Shown: piece after piece, positions 26,854 to 35,038 of the stretch
Position numbering within the stretch: position 1 is the stretch's first letter
Layout: every line of letters starts with the position of its first letter
Source of the DNA: Microvirga pudoricolor
Lineage (GTDB): Bacteria; Pseudomonadota; Alphaproteobacteria; Rhizobiales; Beijerinckiaceae
Direction: 5' to 3'
Assembly (NCBI RefSeq): GCF_016892705.1
Contig: NZ_JAFEMB010000003.1
Span: 227,501 to 291,500, forward strand
DNA length: 64,000 bases
The notes under the pieces: model-generated
Database searches by the model: none
Seen by the model: only the letters and a program-made list of their open reading frames with translations
What the model was told of the DNA's origin: nothing
Position numbers and translations under genes: made by a program

Positions 26854-27708
26854 CTACCGTTCCGGCGTCAGGGCGCTTGGATGCCAGCGGCGCAGCAGGC
26901 GATGGGAAACGGCCGAGGTCAGGAGGTAGATGAGGATTCCGGTTGTGATCAACAGTACCAGGGCCGCGAAGAGCCGGGGGATGTTGAGGCGGTACTGACT
27001 CTCGATGATCCTATAGGCGAGGCCGGAGCTGGCGCCGGCCGAGCCCGCCGCCATCTCGGCCACCACGGCCCCGATGAGGGACAATCCTCCGGCGATCCGC
27101 AGCCCCGCCAGGAAGGATGGCAGGGCGGCGGGGCGGCGCAGGTGCCAGAGGGCCTTAGCCCGCGCCCGGAACCGCGCGGCGGCGGTGGACCGCCCCACGG
27201 GCTGCCCGTAGAGCGCGAACAGTTCCAGCAGGTTCCGGTCCACGGATTGTAGGCCCAGCATGGTGTTGGACAGAATCGGGAAGAACGCCACCACGAAGGC
27301 GCAGGCCAGAACTGCGACACTCTCCGGCAGATAGATCAGCAGGAGGGGCGCGACCGCGACCACGGGCGTCACCTGGAGCGCGACCGCGAGGGGATAGACC
27401 GCGTATTCCACGATCCGCGACAGGCTCAGGGCCACGGCGAGCGCGACGCCCCCCAGGACTGCCAGGCCGAGTCCGAGCAGCGCGGTTTCCAAGGTGACGA
27501 GCCAAGAGGCCAGGAGGATGTGCCGGTCCGTCACGAGGGTCGCGGCGATCAGGGTGGGGGCGGGCAGGATGTAGGGCGGCACGGCGGCCAGGCGCACATA
27601 GGCCTCCCAGGCCAGGAGACCGGCGATGCAGACGACGAGCGGCAGCGCGACGCGAAGGCGGGCGTCGCGCGCCTGGGCTCGGTCACGGCCGGGTCCCGCG
27701 CGCCTCAC
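26854..27708 (-). CDS. ABC transporter permease (SsuC/TauC/ThiX-like)
   Basis: Permease of 284 residues with about six membrane helices and the binding-protein-dependent transport motif around SFLAGLRIAGGLSLIGAVVAEM. It starts at GTG 27708, which overlaps the ATPase stop (GTGA); the long open frame continuing upstream is only antisense or off-frame reading of the ATPase and receptor genes. It forms one importer with the two genes upstream. SsuABC-type relatives move sulfonates, nitrate, or thiamine and riboflavin precursors. Confidence 0.88.
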   Translation of the reverse strand: MRRAGPGRDRAQARDARLRVALPLVVCIAGLLAWEAYVRLAAVPPYILPAPTLIAATLVTDRHILLASWLVTLETALLGLGLAVLGGVALAVALSLSRIVEYAVYPLAVALQVTPVVAVAPLLLIYLPESVAVLACAFVVAFFPILSNTMLGLQSVDRNLLELFALYGQPVGRSTAAARFRARAKALWHLRRPAALPSFLAGLRIAGGLSLIGAVVAEMAAGSAGASSGLAYRIIESQYRLNIPRLFAALVLLITTGILIYLLTSAVSHRLLRRWHPSALTPER

Positions 27709-28499
27709 GACGGCCGTCCCGGCCCGGAGGCGTCGGCCAGCGCCCGGGAGGCCTTGCCGCACAGGCTTGCGTATTGGGCGCTGCTCCGGAACGCCTCGTC
27801 GCGCCGCTGGGCCGGGTCGACCGCCAGCGTGGCGGCGATGCGGCCCGGGCGCGGCGTCATGACGGCGATCCGATGCGAGAGGTAGACGCTCTCGAAGACG
27901 GAATGCGTCACGAACACCACGGTGCAGCCGAGCTCCCGGTGCAGCCGCAGGAGGTCGTCGTTGAGGCGAAAGCGGGTGATCTCGTCGAGGGCCGCGAAAG
28001 GCTCGTCCATGAGAAGCAGCTTCGGGCGAAGGCTCAGCGCCCGCGCGATCGAGACCCGCATGCTCATGCCGCCGGACAATTCGCCCGGATACGCGTGCGC
28101 GAACTCCCGCAGCCCGACCCGCTCCAGACTCTCCTCGATCCGGGGCCACGCCTCGCGCCGGGATTGGCCCCGCAGGCGCAGGGGCAGGCCGACATTCCCG
28201 GCCACATCGGCCCAGGGCATCAGCGTCGGTTCTTGGAACACGAAGCCGATCTCGCCCCGGTGGTCGCCGTCGGGCGCGTCGCTCCAGGCGACGGTTCCGG
28301 CCGTCGGCGGCGTCAGCCCCGCGATGATTCTCAGGGCCGTGGACTTGCCGCATCCGGACGGGCCGAGGAGCGACAGAAATTCGCCTCGCGCGATATCGAG
28401 ATCGATCCCGTCGAGGGCCTTCAGCCCATTGGCGAACGTCTTGGCGACACCGCTGAGCGAAACGAGAGGCGGCACGATGGCCTGATCCTGATCCGGCAC
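27705..28499 (-). CDS. ABC transporter ATP-binding protein (SsuB/TauB/ThiZ-like)
   Basis: ATPase of 264 residues with Walker A GPSGCGKST, Q-loop FVFQEPTLMPW, signature ELSGGMSMRVSIARAL, Walker B LLLMDEPFAALDE and H-loop VVFVTHSVFE. It lies three bases after the receptor gene and overlaps the permease start. The signature has Met-Ser in place of the usual Gln, as in many SsuB-like proteins. Confidence 0.9.
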   Translation of the reverse strand: MPDQDQAIVPPLVSLSGVAKTFANGLKALDGIDLDIARGEFLSLLGPSGCGKSTALRIIAGLTPPTAGTVAWSDAPDGDHRGEIGFVFQEPTLMPWADVAGNVGLPLRLRGQSRREAWPRIEESLERVGLREFAHAYPGELSGGMSMRVSIARALSLRPKLLLMDEPFAALDEITRFRLNDDLLRLHRELGCTVVFVTHSVFESVYLSHRIAVMTPRPGRIAATLAVDPAQRRDEAFRSSAQYASLCGKASRALADASGPGRPS

Positions 28500-28502
28500 G
28501 GC

Positions 28503-29510
28503 CTATTTCTTGAGGTCCCGGCCGACGCCCTTGTTCACGAACCGGAGCGTGTAGGCGCGCAGGTAGTCGAGATCGGGCTTGAAGAGGCCGGCCTTCACCA
28601 TCTTGTCGAAGAAATCCTTCACCCGGGCGTCGGTCATGGCGCCGATGCCGAGCCGCTCCGCATCGCCGGAATCGACGATGCCGTATTCCTTCATCTTGGC
28701 AGCCGAATAGGCGAGCAGTTCGTCGGTCATCTCCGGGTTGTCGCGCCGGATGAGCGCCTTCGCTCCCGTACTGTCGCCGTAAAGGTAGTTGTACCAGCCG
28801 ACCGTGGAGGCATCGACGAAGCGCTGCACCAGGTCGGGCTTGGCGTCGATCACCTCGCGGCGGGTCTCCACGGTCGTCGAATAGGTGCTGAAGCCGTGAT
28901 CCGCCAGCAGGAAGACGTTGGGTTTGAACCCCGCTGCCTTCTCGATCACCAGAGGCTCGGACGTCACATAGCCCTGCTGAACGGCGCGTTTGTCGGCGAT
29001 GAAGGGCGCCGGGCTGAAGCCGTAGGGCTTCACCTGCTCGTCGCGAAAGCCGAACTCCACCTTCATCCATTGGAAATAGGTGGCGAAACCGTCTTTCGAG
29101 ATCAGGAGATCGTTGGATTTCCGGAGATCCAGGAACGTGTCGAGGCCCTGGCCGGGGTGGCTCATGAGGATCTGCGGATCCTTCTGGAAATGCGCCGCGA
29201 CCACCACCGTCGGAATGTCCTTCTCCACCGCCGAGAAGGCCTGGATGAGGCTGCCGCCCATGTAGAAGTCGAGCTTGCCCGCCGCCATGAGCATGCGGTT
29301 GTTGGCGCGCGGGCCGCCCGGCACGATCCTGACCTTGAGGCCGTATCGTTCATACGTGCCGTCGGCGAGGGCTTGGTAATACCCGCCATGCTCGCCTTGA
29401 GCGAGCCAGTTGGTGCCGAAGGCCACCTCCGTGAGAGGCTGCGCCTGCACGGGCGCGGCCCAGGCCACGATGGCGACTGCCGCGGCAACAAGGCTCGTGC
29501 GAGATGTCAT
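28503..29510 (-). CDS. ABC transporter substrate-binding protein, NMT1/THI5-like
   Basis: Periplasmic receptor of 335 residues with a clear export signal ending at PVQAQP. The mature start EVAFGTNWLAQGEHGGYYQALADGTYERYGL resembles NMT1/THI5-like receptors for pyrimidine or vitamin precursors, also seen in riboflavin-related systems. ATG 29510 begins directly with the signal (MTSRTSLVAAAVA). It heads a receptor-ATPase-permease operon. No TPP or FMN riboswitch consensus is visible upstream, so no vitamin assignment is made. Confidence 0.87.
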   Translation of the reverse strand: MTSRTSLVAAAVAIVAWAAPVQAQPLTEVAFGTNWLAQGEHGGYYQALADGTYERYGLKVRIVPGGPRANNRMLMAAGKLDFYMGGSLIQAFSAVEKDIPTVVVAAHFQKDPQILMSHPGQGLDTFLDLRKSNDLLISKDGFATYFQWMKVEFGFRDEQVKPYGFSPAPFIADKRAVQQGYVTSEPLVIEKAAGFKPNVFLLADHGFSTYSTTVETRREVIDAKPDLVQRFVDASTVGWYNYLYGDSTGAKALIRRDNPEMTDELLAYSAAKMKEYGIVDSGDAERLGIGAMTDARVKDFFDKMVKAGLFKPDLDYLRAYTLRFVNKGVGRDLKK

Positions 29511-29596
29511 GCCCGATCCTCCAAGGCGACGGGATGCTGAACCCCGGTTCTGCTTGCTCCCGCGAGGCTTGGCAAGCTTGTCCGTGCGGCGGACGA

Positions 29597-31174
29597 TCAG
29601 CCCGCCGTCCAGGGATAGGTCCAAGTTTCCGTGAGCGTCCGGTTGCCGGCCTTCAGGAAGGCCCGCAGGTCCGTGGACTGCCCCGGCTCCAGCTTCACGT
29701 CGATGGCGGCCCGGAACCCCTTGGTGTGAGGGTTGGGCACGATGAAGGTATGGGTGATCTGGCCCTGCGAGATTGACGGCACCACCTCCACCTGGCTCGG
29801 ATCGCGCAGGTAAAACTCCAGGTCGCCGCCCGCGAAATCGATCATGAAGCGTCGCCGGGTCGGATCGCTGGGCGCGCTTGAGCCGCTGTTGCGGGCCGGC
29901 GTGTGGAAGGTGTTCACGGCCTTGGCGCCGGGATGCATCTCGTCCGTGGAGCCGATGGACCGCAGCCGGTAGCTGATCGTGGTCTCCTGGCCGGCCTCGT
30001 AGGGGCGGTTGGGCTCCCAATAAGCCACGATGTTGTCGTGTGTCTCGTCGGGCGTGGGAAGCTCCACGAGCTCCACGCGGCCCTCGCCCCACTGACCGAC
30101 CGGCTCCACCCAATAGCCGGGACGCTGGTGATAGAAGGCCTCCAGGTCCTGGTAGTTCTCGAACGTCCGGTCCCGCTGCATGAGCCCGAAGCCCCGGGGG
30201 TTGTTGTCCGAGAAGGACGAGACGGTCTTCTTATCCGGGTTGGAGATCGGCCGCCAGATCCACTCGCCCGCGCCGGAATGCATCAGCAGGCCGTCCGAAT
30301 CGTGCAGTTCGGGCCGGAACTCGTCCACCCGCTTGTGGTCGTTCTCGCCCTCGAAATACATGGATGTGAGGGGGGCAAGGCCCACATTCTCCATCCGGCG
30401 GCGCGGGAAGAGCGTGGCCGTCACGTCGATGGTGGTCCGTTGGGACGGATAGATCACGAAGCGGTAGGCGCCCGTGACCGAGGGGCTGTCGAGAAGCGCG
30501 TAGATCGTCGCCTGATCGCTGTTGGGCTTGGGCATGTCGATCCAGAATTCCCGGAAGGCCGGGAACTCCTCGCCGTCGCCGCCCTCCACGTTGATCGCCA
30601 GGCCCCGCGCCGAAAGGCCGTATTTCTGGTCCCGGCCGAGGAAGCGGAAGTAGCTCGCACCCAGGAAGGCGATCAGCTCGTCGAAGACCTTCGGGCTGTT
30701 GAGCGGGTAATGGAGGCGGAACCCCGCGAAGCCCAGGTTCACCGGCAGGGGACGCTCGATTGCGTTGCGACCGTAATCGAACAGCTCGCGCTGGTAGGGG
30801 ACGGGCGTCGGCACCCCGTCGCGAATCACATTCACGGTCACGGGGCGCTGGTAGAGGAAGCCCAGGTGGAAGAGCTGCATCCGGAACGGAGAGCCCGAGG
30901 ACGACAGCAGCGCCCGCTCCGGCCGGAAGCGGATGTCCCTGTAGTCGTCGAAGCTGAGCCCGTTGAGGGGCGGGGGCAGCTGGGCCGCGGCGGCCTCGTA
31001 GGCGACCGCCTGGAGCTCGCGGGCGCGCCGCACCACGTCCTCGAACCGGAACGGCGCAGGGTCGACCGGTCCCGTGGGCGCCGGCTGGGCCGCCGGGGGC
31101 TGCTGGGCCAGGGCCGGCACGGCGGCCGTCGCGAGAAGGCTTTGGAGAAGGAGGCGGCGGGACAGGGGCATCAT
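29597..31174 (-). CDS. OpgG/OpgD-family periplasmic glucan biosynthesis protein
   Basis: Periplasmic protein of 525 residues with an export signal containing paired arginines (PLSRRLLLQSLLATAA, AxA end near PALAQ). The long N-terminal domain includes FRFEDVVRRARELQ and the conserved FLGASYFRFLGRDQKYGLSARGLAIN; FSDNNPRGFGLMQRDRTFENYQDLEA and RPGYWVEPVGQWGEG are family landmarks. It is involved in osmoregulated periplasmic glucan backbone processing. The start is ATG 31174 or 31171; the open frame continues 16 codons further but that part is not signal-like. A second member lies at 44711. No OpgH is visible in this window. Confidence 0.88.
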   Translation of the reverse strand: MMPLSRRLLLQSLLATAAVPALAQQPPAAQPAPTGPVDPAPFRFEDVVRRARELQAVAYEAAAAQLPPPLNGLSFDDYRDIRFRPERALLSSSGSPFRMQLFHLGFLYQRPVTVNVIRDGVPTPVPYQRELFDYGRNAIERPLPVNLGFAGFRLHYPLNSPKVFDELIAFLGASYFRFLGRDQKYGLSARGLAINVEGGDGEEFPAFREFWIDMPKPNSDQATIYALLDSPSVTGAYRFVIYPSQRTTIDVTATLFPRRRMENVGLAPLTSMYFEGENDHKRVDEFRPELHDSDGLLMHSGAGEWIWRPISNPDKKTVSSFSDNNPRGFGLMQRDRTFENYQDLEAFYHQRPGYWVEPVGQWGEGRVELVELPTPDETHDNIVAYWEPNRPYEAGQETTISYRLRSIGSTDEMHPGAKAVNTFHTPARNSGSSAPSDPTRRRFMIDFAGGDLEFYLRDPSQVEVVPSISQGQITHTFIVPNPHTKGFRAAIDVKLEPGQSTDLRAFLKAGNRTLTETWTYPWTAG

Positions 31175-31375
31175 CGAAGCGTGATTTCTCGGGTCGCGGG
31201 AGCCGGGATCGGGTGGCGGCATCGGGCAAGGACGCCAAGCAGAGAGATGGGCTCGCCTCCACCTTTCGTCTAGCTTTGCCCGTTAACAGAAGCTGAACGG
31301 TTTTGCCCAGAGGGCGCGTCCGGGTCCGTTGGGGAAACCCGGCCTCCGGTCCGTGAAAAAATATCAAAAAAACTC

Positions 31376-31404
31376 TTGTACAGGGGCCCTATTAAGCTTA
31401 TCTC
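31376..31404 (+). promoter_or_regulatory. Candidate promoter of the ornithine decarboxylase leader
   Basis: TTGTAC at 31376-31381 and TATCTC at 31399-31404 are 17 bp apart in an AT-rich patch. Transcription from here would give a leader of about 450 bases. Confidence 0.4.
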
Positions 31405-31481
31405 AGCCCTGCCCAATTTCGCACGTGCCTGTGGTCGTGTGTCGGTTGGTGGGCATCCGGACAAGAGGCCGGACAGCCGCC

Positions 31482-31591
31482 CGAGAACGCCCTAGTTCTC
31501 GATACCCCTAACCGGCAGCCGGAGGCGAAAACCGGCGTACCTCGTTCTCAACGGGGGACGCGACTTAAAGCAACGACGAACGGGCTTTTTT
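31482..31591 (+). ncRNA. Structured leader RNA upstream of ornithine decarboxylase (candidate speF-type element)
   Basis: Three pairing elements are visible. CGAGAAC (31482-31488) pairs locally with GTTCTCG (31495-31501). The same GAGAACG (31483-31489) is also perfectly complementary to CGTTCTC at 31543-31549. Between them GCCGG (31518-31522) pairs with CCGGC (31532-31536). A T6 run follows at 31586-31591. Mutually exclusive pairings plus a T-run suggest a switch. A conserved speF leader motif is known upstream of alphaproteobacterial ornithine decarboxylases; I cannot confirm by eye that this matches its covariance model. Confidence 0.45.
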
Positions 31592-31861
31592 GGTCTCGCT
31601 GGCCCTCCAAAGGTCAGCACCGAAGAGGCTTGTTTATCATTGCCAGGCGTGCGGACGGGAATCCCCCATCCAATCCAAGGCAGCATCGTCGGGTGAAGAG
31701 CCCACGCATCCCTTCGTGTCTCCATCGCACGAGGATGCAAGGTCGTCTTCTCCCGCTGACGCCGGACGCGAACAATGCCCTCGAAAGGCATCGACGACGT
31801 CTGAACTTCAATCCGAGGCTCAACGGAACAGCCTCATTGAACCTTTGGTGGGGAGAGCGCC

Positions 31862-33016
31862 ATGACTGAGCGCATTCGTGAATTCCTGCGCAACCGACGT
31901 GAGGATGGCCCCTGCGTGGTCGTCGATCTCGACGTGGTGCGCGACAACTACGCCAAGTTCGCCCGCGCTCTGCCCGACACCCGCGTGTTCTATGCCGTCA
32001 AGGCGAACCCGGACCCGAAGGTGCTGAAGCTTCTGGCCGATCTGGGCTCGTGCTTCGACACGGCGGGCACCGTCGAGATCCAGCTTGCCCTGGACGCCGG
32101 CGCGACCCCGGACCGCATCTCCTTCGGCAACACGATCAAGAAGGAGCGCGACATCGCGCGGGCTCTTGAGCTCGGCGTGCGTCTCTTCGCGGTCGATTGC
32201 GAGGCCGAGGTGGAGAAGATCGCCCGCGCGGCGGCCCTGGTGGGCGTGGAGGCCTCCGACGTCAAGGTGTTCTGCCGCATCCTGTGCGACGGCGCCGGCG
32301 CCGAATGGCCGCTCTCGCGCAAGTTCGGCTGCGTGCCCGAGATGGCCGTGGACGTGCTCGAGCATGCGGTTCGCCAGGGCCTCGAGGCCTATGGCGTGTC
32401 CTTCCACGTGGGCTCGCAGCAGGGCAACACCGAGGCTTGGGACGGCGCCCTGGGGTCGGCATCCATGATCTTCCGCGAGTGCGCGGAGCGCGGCATCCAC
32501 CTGTCGATGGTCAATCTCGGCGGCGGGTTCCCGACGAAGTACCTGAAGACGGTCCCGATGGTCGAAGCCTATGGCGAGTCGATCTTCCGGGCGCTGTCGA
32601 AGCACTTCGGCAACCGCATCCCGGAGACGATCATCGAGCCGGGGCGCGGCATGGTGGGCAACGCCGGCATCATCGAGGCCGAGGTCGTTCTCGTCTCGAA
32701 GAAGAGCCAGGACGAGGACGAGATCCGCTGGGTCTATCTCGACATCGGCAAGTTCGGCGGTCTCGCCGAGACGATGGACGAGTCGATCCGTTATGCGATC
32801 CGCACCGAGCACGACGAGGACCGCAAGGTACCCTGCGTGCTCGCCGGCCCGACCTGCGACTCGGCCGACGTGCTCTACGAGAAGAACCCCTATCCGCTCC
32901 CGGTGTCCCTGGAAATCGGCGACAAGGTTCTGATCGAAGGCACCGGCGCCTACACGACCACCTACTCGGCGGTCGCCTTCAACGGGTTTCCCCCGCTGAA
33001 GTCCTACGTGATCTGA
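31862..33016 (+). CDS. Ornithine decarboxylase (fold III, PLP-dependent)
   Basis: Enzyme of 384 residues that converts ornithine to putrescine (lysine to cadaverine is a known side activity of this family). The PLP lysine is in YAVKANPDPKVL, the phosphate-binding glycine loop is NLGGGFPTKY, EPGRGMVGNAG is conserved, and the catalytic Cys is in GPTCDSADVLYEK. The short fold-III length separates it from the large E. coli SpeC/SpeF type. The ribosome site ggggag precedes ATG 31862. It supplies putrescine for homospermidine synthase at 36507. Confidence 0.93.
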   Translation: MTERIREFLRNRREDGPCVVVDLDVVRDNYAKFARALPDTRVFYAVKANPDPKVLKLLADLGSCFDTAGTVEIQLALDAGATPDRISFGNTIKKERDIARALELGVRLFAVDCEAEVEKIARAAALVGVEASDVKVFCRILCDGAGAEWPLSRKFGCVPEMAVDVLEHAVRQGLEAYGVSFHVGSQQGNTEAWDGALGSASMIFRECAERGIHLSMVNLGGGFPTKYLKTVPMVEAYGESIFRALSKHFGNRIPETIIEPGRGMVGNAGIIEAEVVLVSKKSQDEDEIRWVYLDIGKFGGLAETMDESIRYAIRTEHDEDRKVPCVLAGPTCDSADVLYEKNPYPLPVSLEIGDKVLIEGTGAYTTTYSAVAFNGFPPLKSYVI

Positions 33017-33060
33017 GGGCGCCGTCGAAAGACGACGCGACTCAGCAGACGTCACGTCCC

Positions 33061-33131
33061 GCCTGCCTCAGGGTTGAGGCAGGCCCCAACTCACCCATAG
33101 TTGTCCCGGACGGCCTGCTCCGTTGAGCAGG
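33061..33131. terminator. Two consecutive GC-rich hairpins after ornithine decarboxylase
   Basis: GCCTGCCTCA (33061-33070) pairs with TGAGGCAGGC (33075-33084) around a GGGT loop. CCTGCTC (33114-33120) pairs with GAGCAGG (33125-33131) around CGTT. No T-run follows, so these may be Rho-linked or mRNA-end stabilising structures. Confidence 0.45.
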
Positions 33132-33176
33132 TGCGAGGGCTGTCGCTCACCCCATTTGTGCTGGGAGGCCACGGCC

Positions 33177-33749
33177 ATGATCACGATTCGCGAGGAAACC
33201 TTCCGTGACGTCGACGCGCGCGAGACGCTGCTCGACACCTGCTTCGGACCCGCCCGCTTCCAAAAGACCTGCGAGCGCCTGCGCGAAGGCCGTCTGCCTG
33301 CGGACGGCCTGGCGCTGGTCATCGAGATGGACGGCCGCATCGTCGGCACCGTGCGTCTCTGGCACGTGTCGGCGGGCCCGGGCCGCCCTGCGCTCATGCT
33401 CGGCCCCATCGCGGTCGATCCGGCGCTTCAGGGCCTCGGCCTTGGCGGGAAGCTCATGCGCGAGGCGCTGGCCCGCGCGGCTGAACTCGGCCACGGATCG
33501 GTGCTGCTCGTGGGCGACGCGCCCTATTACGACCGCTTCGGCTTCTCGACGCAGATGACCGAGGGCTTGTGGATGCCGGGTCCCTTCGAGCGCGAGCGCT
33601 TTCTCGCGCTGGAGCTGAGGGCCGGCGCGCTGTCCGGTGCGCGCGGCCTGGTGTCGGCCACGGGTGCGTTCGAGGAGAAGCCCGATCTCGCGGCTCTCGT
33701 GGCGGCGGCAGCCCAAGGCCATTGGGCGGCGTTACGTCCCGCCGCCTGA
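33177..33749 (+). CDS. GNAT-family N-acetyltransferase
   Basis: Acetyltransferase of 190 residues. The acetyl-CoA motif is LGPIAVDPALQGLGLGGKLMREALARAAELG, followed by LLVGDAPYYDRFGFS, the typical YhbS/PhnO-like pattern. ATG 33177 is preceded by gggagg. The lysine-, polyamine- or antibiotic-acetylating specificity cannot be told; its place between decarboxylase and homospermidine synthase makes a polyamine substrate possible. Confidence 0.88.
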   Translation: MITIREETFRDVDARETLLDTCFGPARFQKTCERLREGRLPADGLALVIEMDGRIVGTVRLWHVSAGPGRPALMLGPIAVDPALQGLGLGGKLMREALARAAELGHGSVLLVGDAPYYDRFGFSTQMTEGLWMPGPFERERFLALELRAGALSGARGLVSATGAFEEKPDLAALVAAAAQGHWAALRPAA

Positions 33750-33777
33750 AACTGACCATGGATCCGAGGGCGTGCGA

Positions 33778-34980
33778 TCATGCCCTCGGATTCGGCAGCA
33801 GGAAGGTCATGGCGGTGGCGAACGCCAGATAGGCCGCGAAGCACAGGCAGATCGTCGGCAGCGGCACGGCGGCGTCGAACAGCAGGCCCACGAGCCCCGG
33901 CGTCGTCGCCGAGGCCACCACCATGACGGAGCCGGCGAGCGCCCGGATCTTGCCGAGGTGCCGCGTGCCGAACAGCTCCGCCAGAACGGAGGCCGCCACC
34001 ACGTTGGTGCCGCCCGCCGTCAGGCCGACGAGCGCGAAGAACGGGAAGACCGACAACGCTCCCTCCGTGAGGGCCAGCACGACGGACGCGCTCATGAGGC
34101 CGATCAGGTAGAAATGGCTGAGCCGCACGGCGCCGAACCGGTCCACGAGGCTTCCGGCCGTCATCACCACCACCACCGACACCAGCGCGAAGGTCGTGAT
34201 CCCGCTGGCGAGCAGCTCGGGGCTCCACCCCTTCATGTCGGCGATCAGCCGCTGATGGAAGAAAAAAGCCGTCACGATGGCCGGATAGCCCATGAAGGCG
34301 GGCATCAGGGCGAGGAACCGCCAATCCCGCAGGAGATCGACCCAGCGTGGCCCCGGCTCATGGGGGGAGGGGGCCTCCATGTCGGCCGCCTGCGACCGGT
34401 CGGGTCCCAAAGCGAAGCTCAGGGCCCAGCCCAGGGCAAGGGCGACCAGGATCGCCAGCGCGACCACGCGCCAGGCCGCCACCCAGCCCAGAGCCGCGAC
34501 CGTCACCAGGGCAATGCCGGGCAGGATCGCCTCGCCCGCCGGAAACCCGAGCGCCGCCACGGCCACGGAGCGCCCGCGCAAACCCGCGGGCAGGCGCGCC
34601 GTCGAGGTGATGCCCGCGTGGCTCGTCATCCCCTGTCCGAACAACCGAAGCCCGAAGAGGCACAAGCCCAGCACGATGGGGTTCGGGGCCAGCGAGAGGC
34701 CGGCCGCCGCGAGCGACAGGCCGACGAGCGCGATTGTGACGTAAAGGCCGACCCGCACCCGGTCGATCACGCCCCCGATCCAGATCATCAAAAGGCCCGA
34801 CGTGAGGGTCGCGGCCGAATAGATCAGCCCGAAACCCCCATGGGTGATCCCGAACGTGGCGCGGATGTCCGGGGCCGAGAGCGAGATGAAGAAGGTCTGG
34901 CCGAAGGACGACAGGAGCGTGAGGCCGAATCCCAGGCCGATGACCCGTCCGTGGCGGGCGAGAAGGTCATGGAGCTTCAT
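33778..34980 (-). CDS. MFS transporter (first of a tandem pair)
   Basis: Twelve-helix major facilitator of 400 residues. The N-terminus MKLHDLLARHGRVIGLGFGLTLLSSFGQTFFI is closely matched by the neighbouring gene at 35039, as are the GLIYSAATLTSGLLMIWIGGVIDRVRVGLY and SHAGITSTARLP regions and the FGTRHLGKIRALAGSV region. The paralogues lie 58 bp apart on the same strand and clearly arose by duplication. The substrate is unknown. Confidence 0.88.
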   Translation of the reverse strand: MKLHDLLARHGRVIGLGFGLTLLSSFGQTFFISLSAPDIRATFGITHGGFGLIYSAATLTSGLLMIWIGGVIDRVRVGLYVTIALVGLSLAAAGLSLAPNPIVLGLCLFGLRLFGQGMTSHAGITSTARLPAGLRGRSVAVAALGFPAGEAILPGIALVTVAALGWVAAWRVVALAILVALALGWALSFALGPDRSQAADMEAPSPHEPGPRWVDLLRDWRFLALMPAFMGYPAIVTAFFFHQRLIADMKGWSPELLASGITTFALVSVVVVMTAGSLVDRFGAVRLSHFYLIGLMSASVVLALTEGALSVFPFFALVGLTAGGTNVVAASVLAELFGTRHLGKIRALAGSVMVVASATTPGLVGLLFDAAVPLPTICLCFAAYLAFATAMTFLLPNPRA

Positions 34981-35038
34981 GGGCGGGATCCGGTTTCGTG
35001 AACATGACGAGAGCCTGCGTCCTGATGGGGGTGAGCCG

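Larger units (their letters stand above)
31175..31861 (+). other. 687-bp intergenic region with the ornithine decarboxylase leader
   Basis: Divergent region between an OpgG-like gene and ornithine decarboxylase. No well-supported gene is visible. About 31376-31591 carries a promoter and a structured leader (listed separately). From 31600 to 31861 several overlapping short frames exist; one (TTG 31630 to stop 31869) overlaps the decarboxylase start but has composition unlike a conserved protein. Confidence 0.5.

Noticed and set aside
29511-29596. TPP or FMN riboswitch before the NMT1/THI5-like importer
   Set aside because: No consensus core elements for either class are visible in this 86-bp gap.
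31590-31865. Second short frame in the decarboxylase leader
   Set aside because: No start context, no conserved look, and it overlaps another equally weak frame.
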